DNA of 64,000 bases from Anaerococcus sp. Marseille-Q5996. GTDB lineage: Bacteria > Bacillota > Clostridia > Tissierellales > Peptoniphilaceae. The stretch's first letter is position 1; each line of letters starts with the position of its first letter. The notes under the pieces are model-generated. The model was not told where the DNA came from. It did no database searches and saw only the letters and a list, made by a program, of their open reading frames with translations. A program made the translations under genes and the position numbers. The stretch is taken from positions 124,001 through 188,000 of the forward strand of contig NZ_CAMPPE010000004.1 of the NCBI RefSeq assembly GCF_946893725.1, given 5' to 3'. Below, one piece after another: positions 25,311 through 33,983 of the stretch.

Positions 25311-26693
25311 ATGGAATATAAGAGAAAAAATGTTTGGTTAAACATTGACCAAAATCAAAAAAACGAACTAGAAGAAATTTCAAAAGACTATATAGATTTT
25401 TTAAATATAGCAAAAACTGAAAGACTTGCAACAAATGAGATTATAAAACGTGCTGAGGATGAAGGTTTTGTAAGTCTTGATAAAAAAATCAGCGAAAATT
25501 CTCTAAAAGCAGGAGATAAAGTTTATATAGTTAACAAAAACAAGGCAATAGCCTTATTTGTAATTGGTAATGAAGACTTGGAAAAAGGTATGAGCATAAT
25601 CGGAGCCCACACTGATTCTCCTAGATTAGATTTAAAACCTGTCCCTCTTTCAGAAGATAATAGTATTGCATATTTTAAAACTCACTATTATGGTGGGGTT
25701 AAAAAATACCAGTGGACAACAATCCCGTTAGCTCTCCATGGAGTAATTTTTAACAAAAATGGAGAAAAAATTGATGTTTCTATTGGGGAAAATTACGATG
25801 AACCGGTATTTACAATATCAGAATTATTAATCCACCTTTCAAAAAAACAATTGCAAAAACCAGCTAGGGAAGTAATCGAAGGGGAACAATTAAAGTTAAT
25901 TGTTGGATCAATTCCACTTACAGATGAAGATGATAATCCTGTTAAGAAAAATATTCTAAGAATTCTTAAGGAAAAATATGGAATTGATGAAGAAGATTTC
26001 ATAAGTGCAGAATTTGAAGTTGTCCCTGCAATAAAAGCGCGTAATGCAGGACTTGATAATTCCATGATAATTGGCCACGGCCAAGATGATAGGGTTTGTA
26101 CCTACTCAACATTAAATGCAATACTTGATTTAGAAAATCCAGTAAAAACTGCAGTAGCCTTATTTGTAGATAAGGAAGAAATTGGATCTCGTGGAGCAAC
26201 TGCTATGACTTCTCAATTTTTTGAAAATGCTGTGCTTGAGCTTTTAAACATCCAAGGAAAGGCAAATTTAATCAGTCTAAAAAGATCCCTTGCAAATTCA
26301 AAAGTCCTATCAGCAGATGTAACCCTTGCTTATGATCCAAATTTCAAAGATGTATCAGAAATAGATAATACAGCCCAATTTGGATGTGGAGTAGCCCTTA
26401 CAAAATACACCGGTAGCGGTGGAAAGGGTGGATCAAATGATGCAAATGCAGAATATCTATCAGAAGTAAGAATGGCTTTTGAAAAAGAAAATGTAATCTA
26501 CCAAACAGGCGAGCTTGGTGCAGTTGATGCAGGTGGTGGGGGAACCATTGCCTTTATCCTTGCAGAATATGGTATGGATGTAGTTGATTGTGGAACACCG
26601 GTTATTTCTATGCACGCACCAACAGAACTAGTAAGCAAGGCTGATTTATACCAAACAGTACTGGCTTACAAGGCTTTTTATAAAAATATTTGA
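25311..26693 (+). CDS. M18-family aminopeptidase (second of two)
   Basis: A 460-residue cytosolic zinc aminopeptidase. M18 motifs are GAHTDSPRLDLKP (~99), DDRVCTYSTLNAIL, VDKEEIGSRGATAM, and C-terminal VISMHAPTELVSKADLYQTV. It resembles the longer ApeA-type clostridial branch and is clearly divergent from the 424-residue enzyme at 16131. ATG 25311 is chosen because AAGGAAAATT precedes it; the longer frame overlaps htpG. It probably shares the htpG transcript. The veg promoter begins at its stop codon. Confidence 0.93.
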   Translation: MEYKRKNVWLNIDQNQKNELEEISKDYIDFLNIAKTERLATNEIIKRAEDEGFVSLDKKISENSLKAGDKVYIVNKNKAIALFVIGNEDLEKGMSIIGAHTDSPRLDLKPVPLSEDNSIAYFKTHYYGGVKKYQWTTIPLALHGVIFNKNGEKIDVSIGENYDEPVFTISELLIHLSKKQLQKPAREVIEGEQLKLIVGSIPLTDEDDNPVKKNILRILKEKYGIDEEDFISAEFEVVPAIKARNAGLDNSMIIGHGQDDRVCTYSTLNAILDLENPVKTAVALFVDKEEIGSRGATAMTSQFFENAVLELLNIQGKANLISLKRSLANSKVLSADVTLAYDPNFKDVSEIDNTAQFGCGVALTKYTGSGGKGGSNDANAEYLSEVRMAFEKENVIYQTGELGAVDAGGGGTIAFILAEYGMDVVDCGTPVISMHAPTELVSKADLYQTVLAYKAFYKNI

Positions 26694-26718
26694 CACACCA
26701 TTAGACATTTAGTATAAT
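26690..26718 (+). promoter_or_regulatory. Consensus sigma-A promoter of veg
   Basis: TTGACA (26690-26695), 17-nt spacer, TATAAT (26713-26718): both hexamers are perfect. The -35 overlaps the TGA stop of the peptidase gene. Predicted leader about 63 nt. Confidence 0.92.
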
Positions 26719-26787
26719 ATTACACTCTTGACTTATATGCTCCTTGAAAGTATAATTGATATTAGCATGTAATGAGAGGATGATTTA

Positions 26788-27027
26788 ATGGAGCAAAGAT
26801 CAGTTAATGACATCAGACAAGAAGTCAAAAGAAATATCGGCAAAGAAGTTATACTCAAGGCTGATATGGGACGTAAACGTATAAAAACAAAAACAGGTGT
26901 CATTGTAAATGCATTTCCTAGCGTCTTTACTGTAAAAGTAAATAACGACTTTGATGTGGAACGTACAGTGTCATATTCATATTCGGATATATTAACATCA
27001 ACTGTGGAGCTAATCTCTGCAGAATAA
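26788..27027 (+). CDS. veg: Veg family protein
   Basis: A 79-residue protein of the Firmicute Veg (DUF1021) family; the Bacillus member promotes biofilm matrix gene expression. The signature is a basic KADMGRKRIKTKTGVIVNAFPSVFTVKVN followed by RTVSYSYSDILTSTVEL. RBS GAGAGG precedes the ATG. The exceptionally strong promoter matches the known strength of the Bacillus veg promoter. It ends at a bidirectional terminator. Confidence 0.95.
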   Translation: MEQRSVNDIRQEVKRNIGKEVILKADMGRKRIKTKTGVIVNAFPSVFTVKVNNDFDVERTVSYSYSDILTSTVELISAE

Positions 27028-27062
27028 AAAAACTGATTGGTTTTACCAATCAGTTTTTTATT
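27027..27062. terminator. Bidirectional intrinsic terminator
   Basis: Perfect stem AAAACTGATTGG / CCAATCAGTTTT with loop TTTTA, flanked by A- and T-runs, between veg and the convergent lipoprotein gene. Confidence 0.93.
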
Positions 27063-27252
27063 TATCTTCTGTATTCTCTTCTTCAGTGTCTTCTTGATCT
27101 TCATCAGTATCTTGATTTTCATTATTTTCTTTATCAACTTCTATAATGGTAGTGGTAGTTTCGGTAGGATTTACCTCTTCAACCTTCTTTTCACATCCAG
27201 TGAGAACACCTAAGACCAAAACAAATACTAAAAATTTATAAACTCTTCTCAT
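27058..27252 (-). CDS. Small lipoprotein with acidic low-complexity tail
   Basis: A 64-residue product: basic N-terminus MRRVYK, hydrophobic core FLVFVLVLGV, and lipobox LTGC (Cys20), then a ~45-residue tail rich in Glu, Asp, Asn and Thr with no folded domain visible. RBS GAGGG precedes the ATG. It lies 9 nt after the MATE gene on the same strand and is likely the last gene of the pyridoxal kinase-MATE operon. No function can be given. Confidence 0.75.
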   Translation of the reverse strand: MRRVYKFLVFVLVLGVLTGCEKKVEEVNPTETTTTIIEVDKENNENQDTDEDQEDTEEENTEDK

Positions 27253-27261
27253 TATTTCCCT

Positions 27262-28602
27262 CTAAATTTTTAAATCAACCCATTTTCCTTGCTTAAACCT
27301 ATGTCTTAATCCAATAAATCTACTTGCTTGATCAGTTAAAATTGCTATCCAAATTCCATCTAGGCCTAGTTTTAGCAGATTTACCATAACTAGGGTTGCA
27401 ACTGATCTAACGATTGTTACAGAAATGATAGCAACAAATAGGGTATATCTTACATCCCCAGCAGATCTTAAGGACCCACCATAGATTACTTGTAGTATTT
27501 GGAAAATTACAATAAAACCAATATATCTAATTACAATATCACTTTTTTCTATAATGCTTGCATCAGTGAAAAACAAGCTAAATATTGCCCTTCCAAATAC
27601 CATAAATATTATAGAAATCATAATTCCCATTAGTAAACCAATTTGCTGGCAAGCCTTGCCATATTTTATGGCCTCATCTTTTCTTTCAGCACCTAAATTA
27701 TTACCAGTTAGGGTGATAACTGCTACACTCATCCCATCTCCAAGGGAAAAAGAAAGTGAAAGCAAATTCATACCGACATTATGAACTGCAAAGTAATCAG
27801 TTCCTAGCCTTGCAGCTGTAAGGGCGGTTATGAAAAATCCTATCCTCATGGACATGATTTCAATAAAAATATTGACAGCTAGATTTGAAATTTCTTTGGC
27901 AATGGTCTTGCTTATCCTTATATCACCATAGGCCATTTCTTTTAGGCTTAGGTAGGAATTTCTCTTTGTTAGTGAATAAAAGCACATGATAGTTGAAACT
28001 GCAGCACCAATTACCGTTGCAATAGCAGCACCTTTCGTCCCAAGGGCAGGAAAACTCAAATTTCCATCAATTAATAAATAGTTGAAAAATATATTTACAA
28101 TCGATGATACCAGGTTGGTTACAAAGGCGATTCTTGTATTGCCAGAACCCCTGTGTGCTGCATTTATAATCATTGATAGTGAGTTAAAAACTAAACCCAG
28201 CATGATTACATTAAAATATTCTTTGGCCATCAGGTGAGTAGCATCATCACTTCCTGCAAAAATTAATATTGGATCTACAAATCTAATCATCAAGATACTT
28301 GTAAGGACTACAAATATCATAGAAATTAAAAGTGCAGTTACTAAAGTTTGATTAGCCTTTCTGCGATTATCTTCACCCTGTCGCCTGGCAACAAGGGCTG
28401 AAACTGCACTGGATATTGCAAAAAAAGATGTAATTGCCAAAAATTTTGGCTGGGTAGTAAGACCTATGGCAGCAATTGCCTCAGGACCCATGGATGAAAT
28501 CATAAATGTATCTATGATTCCAGCTAAGGCTATAAAAAAGGATTCAAAAACTGCAGGCCAAGCAATGGCAAGGGCCCTTTTGAAATACTTACTTTCCTGC
28601 AA
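27262..28602 (-). CDS. MATE-family efflux transporter
   Basis: Multidrug and toxin extrusion family antiporter, 446 residues with about twelve hydrophobic segments. The N-terminus AIAWPAVFESFFIALAGIIDTFMISSMGPEAIAAIGLTTQP and the repeat-like GTKGAAIATVIGAAVSTIMCFY (TM5/6 region) are typical. The start overlaps the end of pdxK by 14 nt, indicating coupled translation. Driving ion and substrate cannot be inferred. Confidence 0.93.
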   Translation of the reverse strand: MQESKYFKRALAIAWPAVFESFFIALAGIIDTFMISSMGPEAIAAIGLTTQPKFLAITSFFAISSAVSALVARRQGEDNRRKANQTLVTALLISMIFVVLTSILMIRFVDPILIFAGSDDATHLMAKEYFNVIMLGLVFNSLSMIINAAHRGSGNTRIAFVTNLVSSIVNIFFNYLLIDGNLSFPALGTKGAAIATVIGAAVSTIMCFYSLTKRNSYLSLKEMAYGDIRISKTIAKEISNLAVNIFIEIMSMRIGFFITALTAARLGTDYFAVHNVGMNLLSLSFSLGDGMSVAVITLTGNNLGAERKDEAIKYGKACQQIGLLMGIMISIIFMVFGRAIFSLFFTDASIIEKSDIVIRYIGFIVIFQILQVIYGGSLRSAGDVRYTLFVAIISVTIVRSVATLVMVNLLKLGLDGIWIAILTDQASRFIGLRHRFKQGKWVDLKI

Positions 28603-29371
28603 AATCTATCTCCTCATCTAAAAGTTTTAGGTACTCTTCTACAAAAATTTCCATATCATCTGGATGGTCATTTTTTTGCCTAGTTAATATTTCAAAGATT
28701 TTATCTGTGGCAAGCTGATTTGCTTTTGTAAAATCCTTGATTTTTAGATAATATTTTATAAAAAGAGCATCCAAAAGGTCACCAGTACCAGCAAAATTAT
28801 GGTCTATTTTTTTATAATATATTTTATAGGGATTTTTATCAATAACCAGATTATAAAATCCATTTTCATCTTCAAGGCTGGTTATGATATATTTTTTGCC
28901 ATCCTTAGATAGTTTATTAAAATCATCTAGGCCAAGAAACTCAGCCTCAGTTATATTTGGCATGGTAATATCTGCAATATCTAAAAATTCCTTGTAGATA
29001 TTTATTTTTTCCTCATCAACTCCCTTATAAAGTTTGCCATTATCTCCCATAATTGGATCAAAAACTATAAGAGGTTTTTTTTCTAAATTTTCAATGTATG
29101 ATAAAATAATATTTTTTTGTCTCATATCATTGATATAGCCTAAAAAAATCACATCAAAATTAAAATCCAGTTCTTGCCAAACTTGTAAACTATTTTTTAT
29201 ATAATCACTTGTGTCAAAAATAGCAACTTTTCCCATAGAAAAATTATTTGAAATCAAAGCTGAAGGTAGAAAAAAAACATCATGGCCACTATAAGAAAGG
29301 ACAGGCTCCATCATATTTCCAGCGATCTTTCCTCGGGATACAAAATCGCTTATCAACAGAATTTTACTCAT
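28589..29371 (-). CDS. pdxK: Pyridoxal/pyridoxine kinase-like ribokinase-family protein
   Basis: Phosphorylates B6 vitamers in the cytoplasm. Features of the PdxK branch are DFVSRGKIAGNMMEPVLSYSGHDVFFLPSALISNN near the N-terminus, DPIMGDNGKLYKGVDEE (~118-134), TMPNITEAEFL, and the anion-hole/catalytic AGTGDLLDALF (~212). The sequence is divergent and 260 residues is slightly short. RBS AAGGAG precedes the ATG. It is the first gene of a minus-strand operon with the MATE pump. A hydroxymethylpyrimidine-type kinase is the main alternative but fits less well. Confidence 0.82.
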   Translation of the reverse strand: MSKILLISDFVSRGKIAGNMMEPVLSYSGHDVFFLPSALISNNFSMGKVAIFDTSDYIKNSLQVWQELDFNFDVIFLGYINDMRQKNIILSYIENLEKKPLIVFDPIMGDNGKLYKGVDEEKINIYKEFLDIADITMPNITEAEFLGLDDFNKLSKDGKKYIITSLEDENGFYNLVIDKNPYKIYYKKIDHNFAGTGDLLDALFIKYYLKIKDFTKANQLATDKIFEILTRQKNDHPDDMEIFVEEYLKLLDEEIDFAGK

Positions 29372-29423
29372 TATTTACTCCTTATTAATATGATATTAAT
29401 TATAGGCCTTTTGTCAATTAACT

Positions 29424-29446
29424 AAAAGTTTAAAATTTGCTATAAT
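29424..29446 (+). promoter_or_regulatory. Promoter placing the cls transcript start at its ATG
   Basis: TATAAT at 29441-29446 is preceded by TTAACT at 29418-29423 with a 17-nt spacer. The ATG is 29453, just where transcription should start, and no Shine-Dalgarno is present, so a leaderless mRNA is suggested. Confidence 0.6.
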
Positions 29447-29452
29447 AATATT

Positions 29453-31045
29453 ATGACAGAAGATCGTTTTAATATTATAGAAAAAATTAATAAGAATAAG
29501 TATGTTAAAAAAACAAAAAAATCGATTCTTTCCCTTATTTTCTCAAGGGCTGGAGTATTTTTCATCTTAATTATGCTCCAACTTGGGGCTATGGTTTATT
29601 TTTACAAGCACTTAGATATAGACCCAACAGTTTTAATTGGGGGAGATACGGTTTTAAGTTTAATTGTAATGCTGATAATTTTAAATATGGATTCTATAAT
29701 CGAATCCTATAAATTATCCTGGTTTATACTTATTGCTATTTTCCCATCTTTTGCGACCATGGTATTTTTGCTGGCCTATTTTAGTATTGGTTATAAAAAG
29801 GAGCAGAAAAAAATCCAAGAAATCGAAAAAATTTCCAGAAAATATCACAACCGCAACATAGATATGATCGATAGCCTAAAAGAAGATGACCGAGAGCTTT
29901 ACAATATTCAAAATTATTTTTATGACCTGGGTGGATTTGTTCTTTATGAAAATACTGCTACAAAATATTATCCAGTTGGTGAAGATATTTTTGAAGACTT
30001 GTTAAAATCTATAAAAAATGCCAAAAACTTTATTTTTATAGAAATATTTATAATTAGCTATGGCTATATGTGGGGGACAATCTTAGAAGAATTGGTAAAA
30101 AAAGTAGAAGAAGGTGTAGAAGTTAGGTTAATAATTGATGGAACAAATCTATTAACCAGAGTAAAAAGTGATTTTCCTAAAGAAATGGAATCAATGGGCA
30201 TAAAATGCCGAGTGTTTTCACCGATGATTCCAATCATTTCTACTTATTACAATAATCGTGATCATAGGAAAATATTTGTAATTGACAATGAATATGCATT
30301 TACAGGTGGGATAAATCTTGCAGATGAGTATATAAATGTTTTTGAAAGATTTGGCCACTGGAAGGATTGTGGTATTCGTTTAAAAGGCTCAGCTTGCGAA
30401 TCGTTTACAATCATGTTTTTACAAATGTGGAATGCCATTGGAGATGATGTGGAAGATTTTACTCCGTATTTGCCAAGAAAAATGGCCATGGATAGTGAGG
30501 GACTTGTGATGCCATTTTCAGATAGTCCTATGGATACAGAATACTATGGCAAAAATTCTATAATTACATTTTTAAATAATGCAAAAGAATACGTATATAT
30601 TATGACCCCTTATCTGATTATAGAAGATGAAATAGTAAATGCCTTTACAAATGCAGCAAAAAGGGGAGTCGATGTCAGAATTTGCCTGCCTCATATACCA
30701 GATAAAAAAATTGCCTTTGCCCTTGCAAAAACCCACTACAATACTCTCATAGGAAATGGTGTAAAAATTTATGAATACACGCCAGGCTTTGCCCATTCTA
30801 AAGTATGGCTTGCTGATGATACTTATGGTTTTGTAGGGACAATAAACCTAGATTATAGGGCTCTTTATTTAAATTTTGAATGTGGAGTTTGGATGAAAGA
30901 TGCTGCTGCCCTAGTTGAAATCAAAAGCGATTTTGACATATTTTTTAATATTGCTAGCAAAATCACCATGGAAGATGTAGAAAAAATGCCAATAACAACA
31001 AAAGCAGTAGGCAAACTTGCCAAACCTTTTGCAACCTTGTTTTAA
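29453..31045 (+). CDS. cls: Cardiolipin synthase (phospholipase D family)
   Basis: Condenses two phosphatidylglycerol molecules to cardiolipin at the membrane. A basic N-terminus is followed by three hydrophobic helices (~25-120), as in Firmicute Cls. Two HKD active sites are present: DHRKIFVIDNEYAFTGGINLADEY (~268) and AHSKVWLADDTYGFVGTINLDYR (~446). In both, His-x-Lys-x4-Asp is intact. Length of 530 residues is slightly long. It is a single-gene unit ending in a terminator. The N-terminus has no Shine-Dalgarno, unlike nearly every other gene here. Confidence 0.95.
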   Translation: MTEDRFNIIEKINKNKYVKKTKKSILSLIFSRAGVFFILIMLQLGAMVYFYKHLDIDPTVLIGGDTVLSLIVMLIILNMDSIIESYKLSWFILIAIFPSFATMVFLLAYFSIGYKKEQKKIQEIEKISRKYHNRNIDMIDSLKEDDRELYNIQNYFYDLGGFVLYENTATKYYPVGEDIFEDLLKSIKNAKNFIFIEIFIISYGYMWGTILEELVKKVEEGVEVRLIIDGTNLLTRVKSDFPKEMESMGIKCRVFSPMIPIISTYYNNRDHRKIFVIDNEYAFTGGINLADEYINVFERFGHWKDCGIRLKGSACESFTIMFLQMWNAIGDDVEDFTPYLPRKMAMDSEGLVMPFSDSPMDTEYYGKNSIITFLNNAKEYVYIMTPYLIIEDEIVNAFTNAAKRGVDVRICLPHIPDKKIAFALAKTHYNTLIGNGVKIYEYTPGFAHSKVWLADDTYGFVGTINLDYRALYLNFECGVWMKDAAALVEIKSDFDIFFNIASKITMEDVEKMPITTKAVGKLAKPFATLF

Positions 31046-31077
31046 AAAAGAGTACCTAAAGTACTCTTTTTTTATTT
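31046..31077 (+). terminator. Intrinsic terminator after cls
   Basis: Stem AAAGAGTAC / GTACTCTTT with loop CTAAA followed by a long T-run. Confidence 0.92.
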
Positions 31078-31135
31078 TAAAGATAAGGTTTTCATGCTGT
31101 AATATTAAATATTATATTTCATAAAGGAGGGGGTT

Positions 31136-32641
31136 ATGTTTAAGAAATTTTCAAGGCTTGGCCAAGCTTTTATGCTGCCCATAGCTATTTTGCCAGTAGC
31201 TGGTCTATTGCTGGGACTTGGTGCTGCCCTATCAAATGATGCAGCAGTTGCAGCTTTTCCATTTTTAGGAGTTAGTTGGCTTCAAACCATATTTTCAATA
31301 ATGTCTGCTGCTGGTAATGCTGTGTTTGCCAACCTGCCATTGATATTTACAATTGGAGTGGCAGTTGGTCTTGCAAATGGTGATAAGGGAACAGCAGGCC
31401 TATCTGCAGCCGTAGCCTATTTGGTGTATGCAGGAACGATAGCAGTTTTACTAGAAATGTTTTCAGCTGAAGATGCAAGTATAGATACCGGAGTACTGGG
31501 AGCACTTGTAATTGGCTTGATAGTCACAAGCTTGCATAACAAATACCGTCAAATCCAACTTCCGGAGTTTTTAGGATTTTTTGGAGGCAATAGATTTGTA
31601 CCTATTATTTCAGCCCTAACTGCAATTTTGATTGGAATTGTATTTTATATTATCTGGCCACCAATCCAAAGTGGTTTAGAACAAGTGGGTGAGTGGATAG
31701 CAAATCTTGGAACAATTGGATCATTTTTCTATGGTTTCTTTTTAAGATTGACTGGGGCAGTTGGGCTTCACCATACAATTTATCCATTATTTTGGTACAC
31801 TTCCCTAGGTGGAACTGAAACTGTGGCAGGAGATGTCATTTCTGGAGCACAAAATATATTTTTCGCCCAATTAGCTGATCCAAATCATGTGGGTTTATAT
31901 ACTAGGGGAACAAGATTTTTTGCTGGAAGATTCGCTACTATGATTTTTGGTTTGCCAGCAGCATGCCTTGGTATGTACCATTCGATTCCTAAAGAAAATA
32001 GAGCAAAAAATAAGGGATTTTATTTTTCATCTGCCCTAACATCATTTTTAACAGGAATCACAGAACCAATTGAGTTTTCATTTTTATTTTCAGCACCTTG
32101 GCTATATGTAATCCATGCGTTTTTAGATGGGGTTTCCTTCTTTGTAGCTGACTTATTAAGTGTAAGAGTAGGAAATACTTTTTCTGGTGGCTTAATTGAC
32201 TTTATTTTATTTGGTCCTTTGCAAGGCAATGATAAAACTAATTGGATAAGGGTAATACCAGTGGGTATTGTTTGGGCCTTAGTATATTATTTCTTATTTA
32301 GAACTTTAGTAAGGAAATTTAAAATTGCTGTGCCAGGTATGAATATTGAAACAGAAGATTCAAAAGAAAATGTAGTTTCAAATAATAATTCAGATTTAGA
32401 AAATATTTCTATCCAAATAATTGATGCCCTTGGTGGTGGAGAAAATATAGAACATGTGACAGCTTGTGCTACAAGACTAAGAGTTACAAGTATAGACAAG
32501 GCAAAAGTAGACCAAGATGCCCTTAAAAAACTTGGTGCTACTGCAGTTGTAGAAGTACAAAATGGAATTCAAGCAGTCTTTGGCAACAAGGCAAACATTT
32601 ATTCCTCAAAAATAAATGAAATTTTAGGCATGGATGATTAA
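31136..32641 (+). CDS. PTS sugar transporter subunit IICB (glucose/N-acetylglucosamine superfamily)
   Basis: Imports and phosphorylates a hexose or amino sugar. The EIIC domain (~1-390) has about ten membrane segments and the family signature GITEPIEFSFLF (~301); GLHHTIYPLFWYTSLGG marks the substrate-region loop. The EIIB domain (~420-501) carries the phosphorylated Cys in TACATRLRVTS. No IIA domain is attached or adjacent, so a IIA from elsewhere must serve. RBS AAAGGAGGGGG is very strong. Glucose, N-acetylglucosamine and maltose members share this layout, so I do not name the sugar. Confidence 0.92.
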   Translation: MFKKFSRLGQAFMLPIAILPVAGLLLGLGAALSNDAAVAAFPFLGVSWLQTIFSIMSAAGNAVFANLPLIFTIGVAVGLANGDKGTAGLSAAVAYLVYAGTIAVLLEMFSAEDASIDTGVLGALVIGLIVTSLHNKYRQIQLPEFLGFFGGNRFVPIISALTAILIGIVFYIIWPPIQSGLEQVGEWIANLGTIGSFFYGFFLRLTGAVGLHHTIYPLFWYTSLGGTETVAGDVISGAQNIFFAQLADPNHVGLYTRGTRFFAGRFATMIFGLPAACLGMYHSIPKENRAKNKGFYFSSALTSFLTGITEPIEFSFLFSAPWLYVIHAFLDGVSFFVADLLSVRVGNTFSGGLIDFILFGPLQGNDKTNWIRVIPVGIVWALVYYFLFRTLVRKFKIAVPGMNIETEDSKENVVSNNNSDLENISIQIIDALGGGENIEHVTACATRLRVTSIDKAKVDQDALKKLGATAVVEVQNGIQAVFGNKANIYSSKINEILGMDD

Positions 32642-32647
32642 ATAATA

Positions 32648-32682
32648 TTAACCATATTCTGTAGAAGAATATGGTTTTTTAT
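32648..32682 (+). terminator. Intrinsic terminator after the PTS gene
   Basis: Stem AACCATATTCT / AGAATATGGTT with a short loop, followed by TTTTTTATTT. Confidence 0.92.
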
Positions 32683-32733
32683 TTGCAAAAATTGATAAGG
32701 ATGCTATAATTATAATAGTGTATGGCGTGACAC
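32683..32733 (+). promoter_or_regulatory. Promoter and candidate GntR operator of the gntR-ABC operon
   Basis: TTGCAA (32683-32688), 16-nt spacer, TATAAT (32705-32710). A partial dyad GTGT-N8-ACAC lies at 32718-32733, over the expected start site. YtrA-type regulators typically autoregulate through GTGT...ACAC dyads, so this is a plausible operator. Confidence 0.5.
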
Positions 32734-32758
32734 AAAACACTTATAGGAGGCAAATAAT

Positions 32759-33130
32759 TTGTTTGAACTTAATCCAAACTCTGAAACACCTCTTTATTTG
32801 CAAATTGTTGAACAAACTAAACTTGCTATTGCCAAGGGTTATTTTTCAAATGGAGATAAATTTCCATCTGTTAGAGAGCTTTCTCGTAATCTTTTGATAA
32901 ACCAGGCTACAGTATCAAAGGCATTTAAAGAGTTAGATAGGCAGGGAATTATAGAAACCAAGGCAGGAATAGGCACATTTATTTGTTTTGATGATGAGAA
33001 AATAAATGATAGAGTAGATGAGATAAATAAAAAATTGCAGGATGACTTAATTGAGGCAAGATACTTAGGCATTAGCCTTGATGAAGTGATTAAGATGTAT
33101 GAAAGGGCGGGTGATTATAATGATTGTTGA
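32759..33130 (+). CDS. GntR-family (YtrA subgroup) transcriptional regulator
   Basis: A 123-residue repressor with an N-terminal winged helix (ETPLYLQIVEQTKLAIAKGYFSNGDKFPSVRELSRNLLINQATVSKAFKELDRQGIIETKAGIGTFI) and only a short C-terminal helical dimerisation segment, which is the YtrA subgroup format. The start is TTG at 32759, 8 nt after AGGAGG, giving MFELNPNSETPLYLQ. Its stop overlaps the ATPase start by 11 nt. It likely represses its own ABC-transporter operon. Confidence 0.92.
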   Translation: MFELNPNSETPLYLQIVEQTKLAIAKGYFSNGDKFPSVRELSRNLLINQATVSKAFKELDRQGIIETKAGIGTFICFDDEKINDRVDEINKKLQDDLIEARYLGISLDEVIKMYERAGDYNDC

Positions 33131-33983
33131 GGCAATTAATATAAATAAAAGCTTTGCAAACAAAAAAGTTTTGGATGATGTAAGCCTATGTTTAGAAAAA
33201 GGAAATATTACAGGACTTGTAGGTAGAAATGGTTCTGGAAAAACCACCTTGCTTAAAATTTTGTCAGGAATTTATAGTGCTGATAGTGGCAAATTTAAAA
33301 TAGATGGTAATTCCTTGATTATTAATCCAAAAACCATTGAAAAAATTGCCTACCTGCCTGATAGATTTGATTATTTTAACTACGATAAAATCAAAGAAAT
33401 CCCAGGATATTATAAAATAATTTATCCAAGATTTGATGAAAAGTTTTTTATAGATGAAATTAGCAAATATAATTTTGACCTAAATCAAAATGTAAGAAAC
33501 CTATCAAAGGGTGAGAAAAATCTTTTGGGACTTATAACAATAATATCAACTAATGCTGAAGTTTTGCTAGTAGATGAGATCTTAGATGGAATGGATGTAA
33601 TCAATAAACGTCATATCATCGAGTATTTGCTAGATGCCAGGGATAAGGATTGTGCAGTTTTTGCATCAAGTCACGAACTTGCTGGCCTAAGCGGCATATG
33701 CGATGAGATTTATTATTTATCCAAGGATGGGCATTTGACAACAACTAATGCTGATGATAACAGAAATATAAACAAAATCCAAATTGTAGTAAAAGACAAT
33801 CTACCAGGAGAAATTAGGTCTAGGGCAATAATAATTTCTCATATAGGTAGGGTCTATAATATTTTAATTGATATGGAGGAGAAAGATCTTGAAAAACTAT
33901 TAGATTCTCCAGAAATTGTCCAATATGATAGGCTAGATATGAAAGTAGAAGATTATTTTTACTTGGAAGAAGGAGCTAAGTAA
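33120..33983 (+). CDS. ABC transporter ATP-binding protein
   Basis: Walker A is GRNGSGKTTLLKIL (~37), the ABC signature is degenerate as NLSKGEKNLLGLI (~126, consensus LSGGQ), and Walker B is VLLVDEILDGMD, with SSHEL supplying the H-loop. The ATG at 33120 (MIVEAININKSFANKKVL) overlaps the gntR stop; a longer frame from 33099 lacks support. Length is 287 residues. With the membrane protein that follows (1-nt overlap) it forms a YtrABC-like exporter or antibiotic-responsive transporter. Substrate unknown. Confidence 0.93.
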   Translation: MIVEAININKSFANKKVLDDVSLCLEKGNITGLVGRNGSGKTTLLKILSGIYSADSGKFKIDGNSLIINPKTIEKIAYLPDRFDYFNYDKIKEIPGYYKIIYPRFDEKFFIDEISKYNFDLNQNVRNLSKGEKNLLGLITIISTNAEVLLVDEILDGMDVINKRHIIEYLLDARDKDCAVFASSHELAGLSGICDEIYYLSKDGHLTTTNADDNRNINKIQIVVKDNLPGEIRSRAIIISHIGRVYNILIDMEEKDLEKLLDSPEIVQYDRLDMKVEDYFYLEEGAK

